This document shows positions 17,122 through 25,831 of a DNA stretch of 64,000 nt, in pieces. Numbering within the stretch: the stretch's first letter is position 1; every line of letters starts with the position of its first letter. The stretch comes from Campylobacterales bacterium (lineage in GTDB: Bacteria > Campylobacterota > Campylobacteria > Campylobacterales > Sulfurovaceae): positions 1-64,000 of the forward strand of contig JAFGVX010000027.1 in assembly GCA_016937775.1 (NCBI GenBank). The letters run 5' to 3'. The notes below the pieces were generated by a model. It did not search any database and was not told the origin of the DNA. It saw nothing but the letters and a program-made list of their open reading frames with translations. The position numbers and the translations under genes were made by a program.

Positions 17122-17462
17122 TCCGTCTAGACTACTTTATAAGATAATCTACTATACAAAATATAGAGGGGATGCTACTTGTTAACCAATCTAATTCAAA
17201 ATTATACATCTCTCTTCTCCATTATTTTCAGATTCTTTGAAAATATAGAGTAGATTATACAATTTTTGGATAATTTTTAAGTTTAATTTTCCTCCCCGGG
17301 GAGGGAAGAAGGTAACGGTGAATATATAAAGACTTTGGGGGATGTATAGAAAAAGTTACCTTAGAAAGTCGCCAAATTGCATTAAGGAGTGCTTGGGGGG
17401 AGACACCCTTTTAAACTTTCTGTTGGTATTGTATTAAACTTGCGTGAAGAAATTGTGTAAGA
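17122..17462. other. 341-nt gap with a pseudoknot-like structured element
   Basis: No ORF with a ribosome binding site is seen. Between 17279 and 17418 several complementary segments interlock: AAGTTTAA (17279-17286) with TTAAACTT (17411-17418) as outer stem; a self-complementary CCTCCCCGGGGAGG (17291-17304); AAGGTAAC (17309-17316) with GTTACCTT (17355-17362); and GACTTT (17331-17336) with AAAGTC (17365-17370), which crosses the previous pair to make an H-type pseudoknot. A TATACA (17256-17261) could start a + strand RNA at G17268. It may be a small RNA, or on the - strand a leader of the CN-hydrolase/pcm operon. It matches no RNA family I recognise. Confidence 0.4.
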
Positions 17463-19841
17463 TTACTGACATCCAACACATTCTAAGCTTCTATCCTCTA
17501 CGCCTGTCTCTTCTTTAGCACGCTCGGGAGATTGGCTGCGCAGATAATATGTCGATTTTAATCCAAATTTCCATGCATCCATATAGATATCATTGAGATA
17601 CTTTCCACTTGCTTTATCAAGGGTGATAAATATATTGAGACTTTGCCCCTGATCTATCCACTTTTGACGAATTGCTGCTGCTTTTATAAGCAATCTTTGG
17701 TCAATATCATAGCTTGAAACATAATACTCCCATGTATCAGGAGAAAGATTTGGCGCAACAACAGGAATAAGCCCTGAGAGATTTTCTTCAAACCATTTTC
17801 GCTTATAGATAGGCTCTATAGCCTGCGTGGTTCCAATAAGTATAGAGATAGAACTCGTTGGAGCAATCGCCATCAAATACCCGTTTCTCATCCCGTCATT
17901 TTTTACTTTTTCTTTCAATCCTGCCCAATCATGTGTATATCCAAAAAGTCCGCCTCTATCTACCAATTTACACGCATTCTCATTTGCTTTGTCGATAGGA
18001 AATATCCCTTTTGACCAGTTAGAACCTTCAAAAAGCGGATAAACACCTTTTTCAAGTGCAAGATCACTTGAAGAACGAATAGCATAATACGATACAGACT
18101 CCATAATCTCATCTATCTTCATAAAATGCTCATGGCTTCCCCACTCTATCTTAGCTTCTGCAAGCATTTGTGCTTCACCCATAACACCAAGCCCTATTGA
18201 TCTTGTTTTTTGATTTGTCTTTTTTACTTTAAGCAACGGATAGAAATTCAGATCAATCACATTATCTAGCATTCTCGTAGCTATAGGGACAACTCTTGCA
18301 ATATCTTCAGGAGTATTGACGCGTGAAAGATTTACTGAAGCAAGATTACATACTGCGGTATCTCCATCACTCATCTCCTTATCCGTCACTATGATGGATT
18401 TGCCTCCTATAGTATCGAGTGCCGTAATTTTCTTTGCAGGCTTGATAATGCCACTATCTACCTTTATCTCTTCATTCTCCTCATAGACTTTCATTGTTCC
18501 GTCTTCAAAAGTAACCTTTGTTTTATAATGATTAGGTGCCGTATTTTGAAATATTTCAGTACAAAGATTTGAACTTCTAATCACTCCGGCATGTATATTT
18601 GGATTGACTCTATTTGAAGTATCTTTAAAACATAAAAATGGATTACCCGTCTCAAAATAGCTTCTGAGAACATCTTTCCATAATTTTTTGGCGGAAATTA
18701 CCTCTTTTGTTATTGCCTCTTCGCTATTTTCAAGCTCAATATACCTTGCTTCAAACGCCTCACCGTGAAGTTCTGTAAGTTCAGAGACCTCAAAAGGATC
18801 AAAAAGCGTCCAATGCTCATCGGCCTCTACTCTTTTCATAAAAAGATCATTAAGCCACAAAGCAGGGAAAAGATCGTGTGTTCTTCTTCTCTCTTCGCCC
18901 GAATTCTTCTTAAGATCTATAAAATCTCTGACATCAATGTGCCAAGGCTCTATATAAACGGCAATCGCTCCCTTTCTAGTGCCCAATTGATCAACCGCGA
19001 TTGCAACATCATTGGCAATTTTTAAAAATGGTATTATCCCGCCTGCTGCATGCTTATGCCCATCTATGTAAGAGCCCATGCCTCTTACAAGTGACCAATC
19101 CCAACCTATGCCGCCGCCAAATTTTGATAATAGTGCCATCTCTTTATAGCTATCGAATATCCCTTCGATATTATCAGGCGTTGAACCTATATAGCATGAA
19201 CTCAACTGATGTCTTGGAGTTCGCGCATTTGAAAGTGTCGGCGTAGCTGCCATAACTTCAAATTTACTCAGAATATCATAGAATTTCTTTGCCCATGTTT
19301 GACAATCAAATTCATTTTGTGCCAAAAACATAGCAACCGCCATGAAAAGTTGCTGTGGAAGCTCTATAGGATTGCCTTTTTTATCTTTTATGAGATATCT
19401 GTCATAAAGAGTCCTCACGCCCAAATAAGTAAACTGCAAATCTCTCTCAGGCTTCATATAATTATTAAGGTCGTCAAGATTATATTTATCTTTCAGTCCT
19501 ATAACGATACGCCCGCTCTCTTCGCCTTTTTGAAAATATTCTTTGAGGTGATTGTATCCCGTGAACCCCGTCACCTTATGATAGAGATCATACAAAAAAA
19601 GTCTTGCGGCAACAAATGTCCAATCCGGCTTATCAAAATCAATCTTATCAACGGCAGTTTTTATAAGCGTTTGTTGAATCTCTTGCGAGCTAATCATATC
19701 TCTAAAATGAAGCTTTGCATCAACTTCGAGTTCGCTTTGGCTAACTCCTTTGAGTCCTTCAACCGCAGCTGCAGTATATTTTTGGATTTTTGTTACATCC
19801 AAGTTTTCGACTCTACCGTTGCGCTTAACCACTCTAATCAT
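17463..19841 (-). CDS. nrdA: Ribonucleoside-diphosphate reductase, alpha subunit
   Basis: Class I large subunit, reducing ribonucleotides to deoxyribonucleotides. The 792-residue protein has an N-terminal ATP-cone (VVKRNGRVENLDVTKIQKY, 3-21), the RNR barrel with LSSCYIGSTPDN, GGGIGWDWS, NLCTEIFQN and VCNLASVNL, and the C-terminal CVGC redox pair that shuttles electrons from thioredoxin. A 50-residue insertion before VCNLASVNL resembles that in Campylobacter NrdA. The radical-bearing partner NrdB is not in the window. Monocistronic here; the 273 nt upstream to purB hold no gene that I can support. Confidence 0.95.
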   Translation of the reverse strand: MIRVVKRNGRVENLDVTKIQKYTAAAVEGLKGVSQSELEVDAKLHFRDMISSQEIQQTLIKTAVDKIDFDKPDWTFVAARLFLYDLYHKVTGFTGYNHLKEYFQKGEESGRIVIGLKDKYNLDDLNNYMKPERDLQFTYLGVRTLYDRYLIKDKKGNPIELPQQLFMAVAMFLAQNEFDCQTWAKKFYDILSKFEVMAATPTLSNARTPRHQLSSCYIGSTPDNIEGIFDSYKEMALLSKFGGGIGWDWSLVRGMGSYIDGHKHAAGGIIPFLKIANDVAIAVDQLGTRKGAIAVYIEPWHIDVRDFIDLKKNSGEERRRTHDLFPALWLNDLFMKRVEADEHWTLFDPFEVSELTELHGEAFEARYIELENSEEAITKEVISAKKLWKDVLRSYFETGNPFLCFKDTSNRVNPNIHAGVIRSSNLCTEIFQNTAPNHYKTKVTFEDGTMKVYEENEEIKVDSGIIKPAKKITALDTIGGKSIIVTDKEMSDGDTAVCNLASVNLSRVNTPEDIARVVPIATRMLDNVIDLNFYPLLKVKKTNQKTRSIGLGVMGEAQMLAEAKIEWGSHEHFMKIDEIMESVSYYAIRSSSDLALEKGVYPLFEGSNWSKGIFPIDKANENACKLVDRGGLFGYTHDWAGLKEKVKNDGMRNGYLMAIAPTSSISILIGTTQAIEPIYKRKWFEENLSGLIPVVAPNLSPDTWEYYVSSYDIDQRLLIKAAAIRQKWIDQGQSLNIFITLDKASGKYLNDIYMDAWKFGLKSTYYLRSQSPERAKEETGVEDRSLECVGCQ

Positions 19842-20114
19842 ACATTAGCTCCTACTTTTTAAATCTTTTATTGCGAAGAATCGTCTTTATTTTGCATATA
19901 ATATTAATATAGATTTTACTCAAAATTGGCTTTAAATGATTTGAATTTATGAAGATTTTTAGCTATTTTAGATATAAGATTTTATTATAGTGTTGATTAT
20001 TTTATAAAGTTAATCAATTGTTGTGACAGACAGAAATATCTGTAGCAATGTCAGCATTATTTAGATGATATTTTTGTTTAATATAAATCTTCAAGTTCAT
20101 GATATTTGCTCTCG

Positions 20115-21443
20115 TTAGCTAAATACTCTTTGAAATATCGCGTCAACATTTTTTGTATAATAATTATAATCAAAACAATCTCTAATCTGTTTTTCAGAGA
20201 GTTTTTCTCTAAGCTCTTTATCATCCAAAAGATACTGCAAGTAGAGACTCTCGCCTTTTTTGTTAAGCGGTGATTTCCCTTTTTGTATCTCCTCCCAAAC
20301 CTTCATAGCATTTCTCTGTACTATCGCATATGCATCTTCACGACTCACGCCTGCTTTTGGAAGCTCAAGAAGTACTCTTTGTGAAAAGACAAGCCCGCCG
20401 GTAAGGTTGAGATTTTTCATCATATTTTCAGGCATTACAGTAAGGTTTGCTATGACACTGTTAAATCTATGGAGCATAAAGTCAGTCGTGATAAAACTAT
20501 CAGGAAGCCAAAATCTCTCTGTTGAACTATGACTAATATCTCGCTCATGCCAAAGCGCAACATTCTCCATTGCAGGAATAGCATAGGCTCTAATCATTCT
20601 TGCAAGTCCCGTGATATTTTCTGTAAGGATTGGATTTCTCTTGTGTGGCATTGCTGAGCTTCCTTTTTGTCCTTTGCCAAAAAACTCTTCACACTCATAG
20701 ACTTCCGTTCTTTGCCAGTGTCTTACTTGAACGGCAAACTTCTCTATAGAACTTGCAAGAAGTGCGAGTGTCGTCGCAAGACGAGCGTATCTGTCTCTTT
20801 GAATTACTTGGTTAGATGCAGGGGCACTCTGAAGTCCAAGTTCTTTGCAGGCTAGCTCTTCAAGCTCAAGAGGCGCATGTGCAAAATTACCCATTGCGCC
20901 ACTTATCTGTCCTACGGATATAACCTCCATTGTCTCTTTGATATTCTTTAAATGTCTCGCCATTTCATCATACCAAACAGCAAGCACAAGTCCAAAAGTA
21001 ATAGGCTCTCCATGTATCCCATGACTTCTACCGACCATAAGTGTCATCTTATGTTCAATGGCTCTATTTTTGATAGACTCCATCACCATCTCTACATCTT
21101 CAATGATAAGTTTAAGTGAGTCTCGCATCTGAAGTGCAACTGCCGTATCTACAGTATCAGAACTCGTCATTCCATAGTGGAACCATCTGCTCTCTTCGCC
21201 TAAACTCTCTGCAACTGATCCGGTAAAAGCAATTAGATCATGTCTTGTAACAGCTTCTATTGCATCGATTCTTTCTACGCTGAAAGATGCATTTTTTATG
21301 ATCTTTTCAGCATCAACATCAGGTATAAGACCAAGCTTGTTCCATGCTTTTACAACAGCAAGCTCTACATCTAACCATGCTTGATATTTTGCTTGCATAT
21401 TCCATTTACTGCTCATCTCATCTCTTGCATATCTCTCGACCAT
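20115..21443 (-). CDS. purB: Adenylosuccinate lyase
   Basis: Cleaves SAICAR and adenylosuccinate, two steps of purine synthesis. The 442-residue protein opens MVERYARDEM, contains HYGMTSSDTVDTA (about 88-100), VGRSHGIHGEPITFG, and the fumarase-superfamily signature GSSAMPHKRNP with the flexible catalytic loop. Start ATG follows AAAGGGAT. Divergent from the pseudouridine synthase gene, with 68 nt between. Neighbourhood purB/nrdA/pseudouridine synthase resembles that in Campylobacter jejuni (from memory). Confidence 0.95.
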   Translation of the reverse strand: MVERYARDEMSSKWNMQAKYQAWLDVELAVVKAWNKLGLIPDVDAEKIIKNASFSVERIDAIEAVTRHDLIAFTGSVAESLGEESRWFHYGMTSSDTVDTAVALQMRDSLKLIIEDVEMVMESIKNRAIEHKMTLMVGRSHGIHGEPITFGLVLAVWYDEMARHLKNIKETMEVISVGQISGAMGNFAHAPLELEELACKELGLQSAPASNQVIQRDRYARLATTLALLASSIEKFAVQVRHWQRTEVYECEEFFGKGQKGSSAMPHKRNPILTENITGLARMIRAYAIPAMENVALWHERDISHSSTERFWLPDSFITTDFMLHRFNSVIANLTVMPENMMKNLNLTGGLVFSQRVLLELPKAGVSREDAYAIVQRNAMKVWEEIQKGKSPLNKKGESLYLQYLLDDKELREKLSEKQIRDCFDYNYYTKNVDAIFQRVFS

Positions 21444-21511
21444 TACATCCCTTTGATTTTAGAAAGTTAGTGTATGATTGTAACCAAATTGTGTTTAAAG
21501 GTTTCGTACAT

Positions 21512-22456
21512 ATGCCGTTTGTAAAGAAGAGTTTTTTTGTTTCAGAACCTACTGCTCTGTTTCTTTTTGTTATGAAAACTCTCGGCATTTCACAAGGAGA
21601 AGCACAGCGACTTATCCATAAAGGAAGAGCGCAAAAAGACAAAAATATACTCCTTAATAGCGGCGAAAAAATAGAAGGAGATATCTCGCTTTATGTCTTT
21701 GAGCCTTTAGAATCAAATGATAAAATATTTACCCCTATTTATAAAAATAAAGACTTTATGATATTTGATAAACCTTCGGGAATTTTGATACATCCAAATA
21801 CACATGAAGCAGGTTATTCTATGTTGGATGTCGTCAGATGGCATGGCGGTAAAACAGCAAACATAGCCCATAGATTAGATAAGGAAACATCAGGGCTTCT
21901 TATTGCCGCACTTCATAAAAATGCTGAAATTGAGCTCAAGAAAGCATTTGAAAATAAGGCTGTTCAAAAGGAGTATCTCGCATGGGTAGATGGAGAACTA
22001 AAAGAGAATTTGAGCGTAACAACACGCCTTAAAAAGAGTATTGATTTCTCTTCCAACAAACACAAAGTACTTGTCACACAAGAGAGAGGAAAGGTCTCAA
22101 CAACAGATTTTTTTTCACTTTTTTATAATAAGAAATTGGATGCAACACTTGTGAGATGTGTGCCAAAAACGGGACGTATGCACCAGATTAGAGTCCATTT
22201 GTTTCACGTGAAACATCGCATTTTAGGTGACCCTATTTATGGCGTAAATTTCAGTGCTGCCAATAGATATCTCGATGATGTTTTAAGCGAGGAAGAGAGA
22301 GCTTATCACACAGGCGCAAAGCGACTTATGCTGCATGCAAGTAGACTTGATTTTAGATTTCAGAATGATTATTTTACATTCGAAAGCGAGATTGATTTTA
22401 CAAAAATGCAATCACTTATTACCCCGCTCTCACAAAGAGAAAAGTCAATATATTGA
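21512..22456 (+). CDS. RluA/RluD-family pseudouridine synthase
   Basis: Isomerises uridine to pseudouridine in rRNA or tRNA. The 314-residue protein has an S4-like RNA-binding N-terminus (SQGEAQRLIHKGRAQKD) and the catalytic motif HRLDKETSGLLIAA with the nucleophilic Asp at about 135. The PKTGRMHQIRVHLFHVKHRILGDPIYG region confirms the family. I use the ATG at 21512 (AAAGG upstream); the frame stays open further 5' but there it runs inside purB on the other strand. The target uridine is not predictable. Confidence 0.9.
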   Translation: MPFVKKSFFVSEPTALFLFVMKTLGISQGEAQRLIHKGRAQKDKNILLNSGEKIEGDISLYVFEPLESNDKIFTPIYKNKDFMIFDKPSGILIHPNTHEAGYSMLDVVRWHGGKTANIAHRLDKETSGLLIAALHKNAEIELKKAFENKAVQKEYLAWVDGELKENLSVTTRLKKSIDFSSNKHKVLVTQERGKVSTTDFFSLFYNKKLDATLVRCVPKTGRMHQIRVHLFHVKHRILGDPIYGVNFSAANRYLDDVLSEEERAYHTGAKRLMLHASRLDFRFQNDYFTFESEIDFTKMQSLITPLSQREKSIY

Positions 22457-22458
22457 GA

Positions 22459-22548
22459 TTAATCTCGTGTCTCATAGATAATCCAACCTACTCCGACAAC
22501 TGCAACACAAACGATAATTATCAATAAAAAAAGGTCAACACCAACCAT
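22459..22548 (-). CDS. Tiny single-helix membrane protein, 29 aa
   Basis: A 29-codon frame reads MVGVDLFLLIIIVCVAVVGV and continues GWIIYETRD before TAA: one transmembrane helix with a polar tail. It has a GGAG ribosome binding site 9 nt before the ATG and sits 17 nt after rlmN on the same strand, at the end of the hisF operon. Composition is typical of a real small membrane protein, and I recall a small hydrophobic ORF beside rlmN in Campylobacter annotations, though I cannot verify this here. Function unknown. Confidence 0.5.
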   Translation of the reverse strand: MVGVDLFLLIIIVCVAVVGVGWIIYETRD

Positions 22549-22565
22549 ATATAACCACTCCGATA

Positions 22566-23633
22566 TTATAAATTTTGCTCTCTTAATTGTCCACAGGCGG
22601 CTGAAATATCCAACCCCTTAGATTCTCTAATGGTACACAAAAGTCCCTTTGCTATAAGATACTCTTGAAATGCAACCATGGAGGAAAGATCAGGTCTTTG
22701 AAAATCACTCTCTTCATATGGATTGAAATATATGAGATTGACCTTCGCCTTTATACCGCTCAAAAGTTTCACAAGTTTTTTGGCTGCACTTAAATCATCG
22801 TTGATATCCTTAATCATAAGATACTCAAACATCACTCTTTTTCTTGCATTTATTGGGAATTTCTTCACAGCATCGATGATAGAACTTATATTATATGCTT
22901 TATTTATCGGCATCAATTTTTCTCTTAAAACATCATCAACAGCATGAAGCGAAATAGCAAGATTGACTCCAAGATCAAGTTTTCCAAGTTTTTCTATCTT
23001 AGCACTCAACCCGCTTGTTGAAACTGTTTGTCTATTTGGCGAAATAGCAAATCCGTCAAGATCACTAAATATTTTGATAGCCTGAGCAACATTTTCAAGA
23101 TTATCAAGTGGCTCTCCCATCCCCATATAGACAATATTGACTCTTCTATTTGCATCAATATTGTTCTCTTTTTTTATCATCAAAAGCTGTGCCACTATTT
23201 CTCCGGGAGTTAAATCTCTTACAAATCCACCTTTTGCCGTAAGACAAAAAGCGCACCCCACCTTACACCCTACTTGCGACGAAAGGCACAAAGTGTAACG
23301 CTCATGATGTTTAAGAGAACCATCATCATTGTACTCTTTTGCACGCATAAGCAAAAGGACTGCCTCAACAGTATGTCCATCATACAATTTAAAGAGATAC
23401 TTGATGCTTCCATCCATACTTTTTTGTACCGTGAGTATCTCTAAAGGAGTGATAACAAATCTCTCTTGTAGGGATTTTTGCAAATCTTTTGGAAGATTTT
23501 TCATCTCATAAAAGTCATTTACATACTTATGATAGACCCACTGCCATATCTGTTTTGCTCGAAAAGAAGGGGTGATTATATCTTGTAATTCCTCCTTTGT
23601 ATAGTCTAGAAGCACCTCTTTTCTGACACTCAT
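22566..23633 (-). CDS. rlmN: 23S rRNA/tRNA adenine-C2 methyltransferase
   Basis: Radical SAM enzyme methylating A2503 of 23S rRNA and A37 of some tRNAs. The 355-residue protein has the cluster motif [14 protein letters not shown], the GEIVAQ and [13 protein letters not shown] segments, the conserved second methyl-carrier Cys in SAACGQLR, and the N-terminal RNA-binding domain with [13 protein letters not shown]. Start ATG at 23633 overlaps the upstream stop as ATGA; a GTG three codons earlier is less likely. Third gene of the hisF operon. Confidence 0.94.
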   Translation of the reverse strand: MSVRKEVLLDYTKEELQDIITPSFRAKQIWQWVYHKYVNDFYEMKNLPKDLQKSLQERFVITPLEILTVQKSMDGSIKYLFKLYDGHTVEAVLLLMRAKEYNDDGSLKHHERYTLCLSSQVGCKVGCAFCLTAKGGFVRDLTPGEIVAQLLMIKKENNIDANRRVNIVYMGMGEPLDNLENVAQAIKIFSDLDGFAISPNRQTVSTSGLSAKIEKLGKLDLGVNLAISLHAVDDVLREKLMPINKAYNISSIIDAVKKFPINARKRVMFEYLMIKDINDDLSAAKKLVKLLSGIKAKVNLIYFNPYEESDFQRPDLSSMVAFQEYLIAKGLLCTIRESKGLDISAACGQLREQNL

Positions 23634-24169
23634 CGAAACCACTCTTTTGCATGCCGACTCATATATTGCTCCAATATCTTCATCGCCTCTTTATGGTTAT
23701 TAAGAAAATCGCTATGAGCATTTTCATCACAATAATTAGTTACTGCAAAAACTCCTCCTGCGGGTATTTTAAACTCTTTTGCCACTTTAAGGACAGAATA
23801 GAATTCCATATTTTCTATCCCTATTCCTTTTTCTAAGTAGTGCCTTGAAAGCTTTTTATCTGTAGTGATATAGTTTGATGAATTTACTATTGTTTCACGT
23901 GAAACATCATCTGCACTTGAGACAAGATTATCAATGGGTGTATATGCTTTGTTTGTAAAAAAACTATTCTCAATATTTGTAGCACTATTTGAATGGACAA
24001 TATCAAATATCTTTACTTCTCCGTAACTTCCTGCTGTTCCGATAAAGAGTATATATTTTGGCGGGCTCATCAGACAAAATCTTGTGAGATTTATCGCGCT
24101 TTCAATAAGCCCTATCCCTATAGGCGAAGCAAATGCAAAACTTTCACTCTTACCTGCACAAAAAATCAT
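23630..24169 (-). CDS. Nucleoside phosphorylase-family protein
   Basis: 179 residues with the PNP/UDP phosphorylase fold: [16 protein letters not shown], the phosphate/ribose region [11 protein letters not shown], and the [18 protein letters not shown] motif where the Glu-Met-Glu core contacts ribose, then [13 protein letters not shown]. It is shorter than typical MTAN or PNP enzymes (230-280 aa). It resembles the short purine nucleoside phosphorylase-like protein of Helicobacter (from memory, called PunB). The base specificity, including futalosine for menaquinone synthesis, cannot be judged. Coupled to rlmN by ATGA and 2 nt after hisF. Confidence 0.8.
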   Translation of the reverse strand: MIFCAGKSESFAFASPIGIGLIESAINLTRFCLMSPPKYILFIGTAGSYGEVKIFDIVHSNSATNIENSFFTNKAYTPIDNLVSSADDVSRETIVNSSNYITTDKKLSRHYLEKGIGIENMEFYSVLKVAKEFKIPAGGVFAVTNYCDENAHSDFLNNHKEAMKILEQYMSRHAKEWFR

Positions 24170-24171
24170 TA

Positions 24172-24936
24172 TTATATCCTCACAGGGATATTGTTGGCTC
24201 GAAGATAAACTTTAAGCTCACCAATATCTATCTCTTTAAAGTGAAATATAGAAGCTGCCAATGCGGCATCGGCATCTCCCGAAACAAAAACATCTTTGAT
24301 ATGCTCCATACTTCCCGCACCCCCACTCGCAATAAGAGGAATATCTACTTCATCTGATATCTTTTTATTGAGCTCATTATCAAATCCTGCTTTTGTTCCG
24401 TCCGCATCCATAGAAGTAACCAAAAGTTCACCTGCACCTAAATCATATGCTTGTCTTGCCCATGCAACAGCATCAATACCTGTATCTCTTCTGCCTCCAT
24501 GTGTAAAAATATGCCACACTCCATTACCGACTCTTTTTGCGTCAATAGCTACAACAACACACTGAGAACCAAATCTTGTAGCTGCCTCGCTAATAAACTC
24601 CGGGCGTTTAATAGCTGCTGAATTGATACTTACTTTATCACACCCAACATTTAAAAGCGCATAAATATCATCGAGCTCTCTTATACCTCCACCAACTGTG
24701 AGTGGGATAAAAACTTCTTTAGCGACCTCTTTGACAACATCAACAATTGTTTTTCGCTCTTCATGGCTTGCGCCTATATCTAAAAAAGTGAGTTCATCCG
24801 CCCCCTCTTCATTATATCGCGCGGCAACCTCAACAGGATCACCTGCATCTCTTAATCCAACAAAGTTGATCCCCTTAACAACCCTGCCTCTATCAACATC
24901 TAAACAGGGGATGATCCTCTTTGCAAAAAAATCCAT
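24172..24936 (-). CDS. hisF: Imidazole glycerol phosphate synthase, HisF subunit
   Basis: Cyclase half of the glutamine amidotransferase that makes imidazole glycerol phosphate and AICAR in histidine synthesis. The 254-residue TIM barrel begins [20 protein letters not shown], with the catalytic Asp in CLDVD (about 12) and second Asp in [11 protein letters not shown] (about 132). The phosphate sites lie in LTVGGGI and IASGGAG. HisH is not adjacent. First gene of the hisF-phosphorylase-rlmN operon, divergent from ksgA. Confidence 0.96.
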   Translation of the reverse strand: MDFFAKRIIPCLDVDRGRVVKGINFVGLRDAGDPVEVAARYNEEGADELTFLDIGASHEERKTIVDVVKEVAKEVFIPLTVGGGIRELDDIYALLNVGCDKVSINSAAIKRPEFISEAATRFGSQCVVVAIDAKRVGNGVWHIFTHGGRRDTGIDAVAWARQAYDLGAGELLVTSMDADGTKAGFDNELNKKISDEVDIPLIASGGAGSMEHIKDVFVSGDADAALAASIFHFKEIDIGELKVYLRANNIPVRI

Positions 24937-25036
24937 ATAAACCTCTAACGCTTCAAAATATGATAAGATTATACAAAAATAAAATCAAAAAAGCTATTTG
25001 AACACAATTCAAAGATAAAATAAGGTTACTTATAGT

Positions 25037-25831
25037 ATGATAAAAACCGATTTAGCAAAGTTTGCTCAAAAAAAGTTTGGTCAGAATTTTTTAAAAGACC
25101 AAAGCTATATAGAAAAGATCATCCAATCGATGCCCAATGACAAAAACCGTGTTGTTGAAATTGGACCTGGATTAGGTGATTTGACCAAAGAGCTTGTAAA
25201 AACCAAGCGGGTCATAGCATTCGAAGTTGACAAGAGGTTGTGCGAACATATTGCTAAAACATTTGAACATGAGATTGAAAAAAAGATTCTTATGCTCAAC
25301 TGTGGTGACGTGTTAGCACTATGGGGAGATACTAATCTACTAGATGAAAAATATCATCTAGTAGCAAATCTTCCTTACTATATCGCAACTCATATCATCT
25401 TAAAAGCATTAAGAGATACACAGTGTCTTTCAATCTTGGTGATGGTGCAAAAAGAGGTAGCGCAGAAATTTTCTGCAAAAACACAGACAAGAGATTTCTC
25501 TTCGCTTGGAGTACTCACAGACTCTGTAGCAAAAGCCAAAATCTGTTTTGAAGTTCCCCCTCAAGCTTTTGTACCGCCGCCCAAAGTTACATCTGCAGTT
25601 CTTTTGATAGAAAAGAGCAGCTCCTTAAGTGACACAAAATTTGAGGAGTTTCTAAAGTTTGCTTTTATGCAGCCAAGAAAAAAGCTCATAAGTAATCTAT
25701 CAAAATTTGCGCCAAAAGATGTGGTGCTGAAGGTATTTGATGCATTTGAGTTAAAAAACGATATACGACCTCACGAGATGTCAACAAAGAGCTATCATCA
25801 ACTATATTACAAATTAAAGGAGTATCTATAA
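25037..25831 (+). CDS. rsmA: 16S rRNA dimethyladenosine transferase
   Basis: KsgA; dimethylates the two adjacent adenosines in helix 45 of 16S rRNA late in 30S assembly. The 264-residue protein has KKFGQNFLKD at the N-terminus, SAM motif VVEIGPGLGDLTKEL (about 35-49), FEVDKRL, and the catalytic NLPYYIATHI (about 111-120). The FVPPPKV motif and a C-terminal helical domain complete the family pattern. The next gene begins at the base immediately after its stop codon. Confidence 0.95.
   Translation: MIKTDLAKFAQKKFGQNFLKDQSYIEKIIQSMPNDKNRVVEIGPGLGDLTKELVKTKRVIAFEVDKRLCEHIAKTFEHEIEKKILMLNCGDVLALWGDTNLLDEKYHLVANLPYYIATHIILKALRDTQCLSILVMVQKEVAQKFSAKTQTRDFSSLGVLTDSVAKAKICFEVPPQAFVPPPKVTSAVLLIEKSSSLSDTKFEEFLKFAFMQPRKKLISNLSKFAPKDVVLKVFDAFELKNDIRPHEMSTKSYHQLYYKLKEYL

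Noticed and set aside
17122-17462. tmRNA, SRP RNA, 6S RNA, RNase P RNA or cobalamin riboswitch near nrdA
   Set aside because: None of the invariant motifs (tRNA-like end, GGAAGNAGCA SRP core, RNase P GAGGAAAGTC start, cobalamin box) is present.
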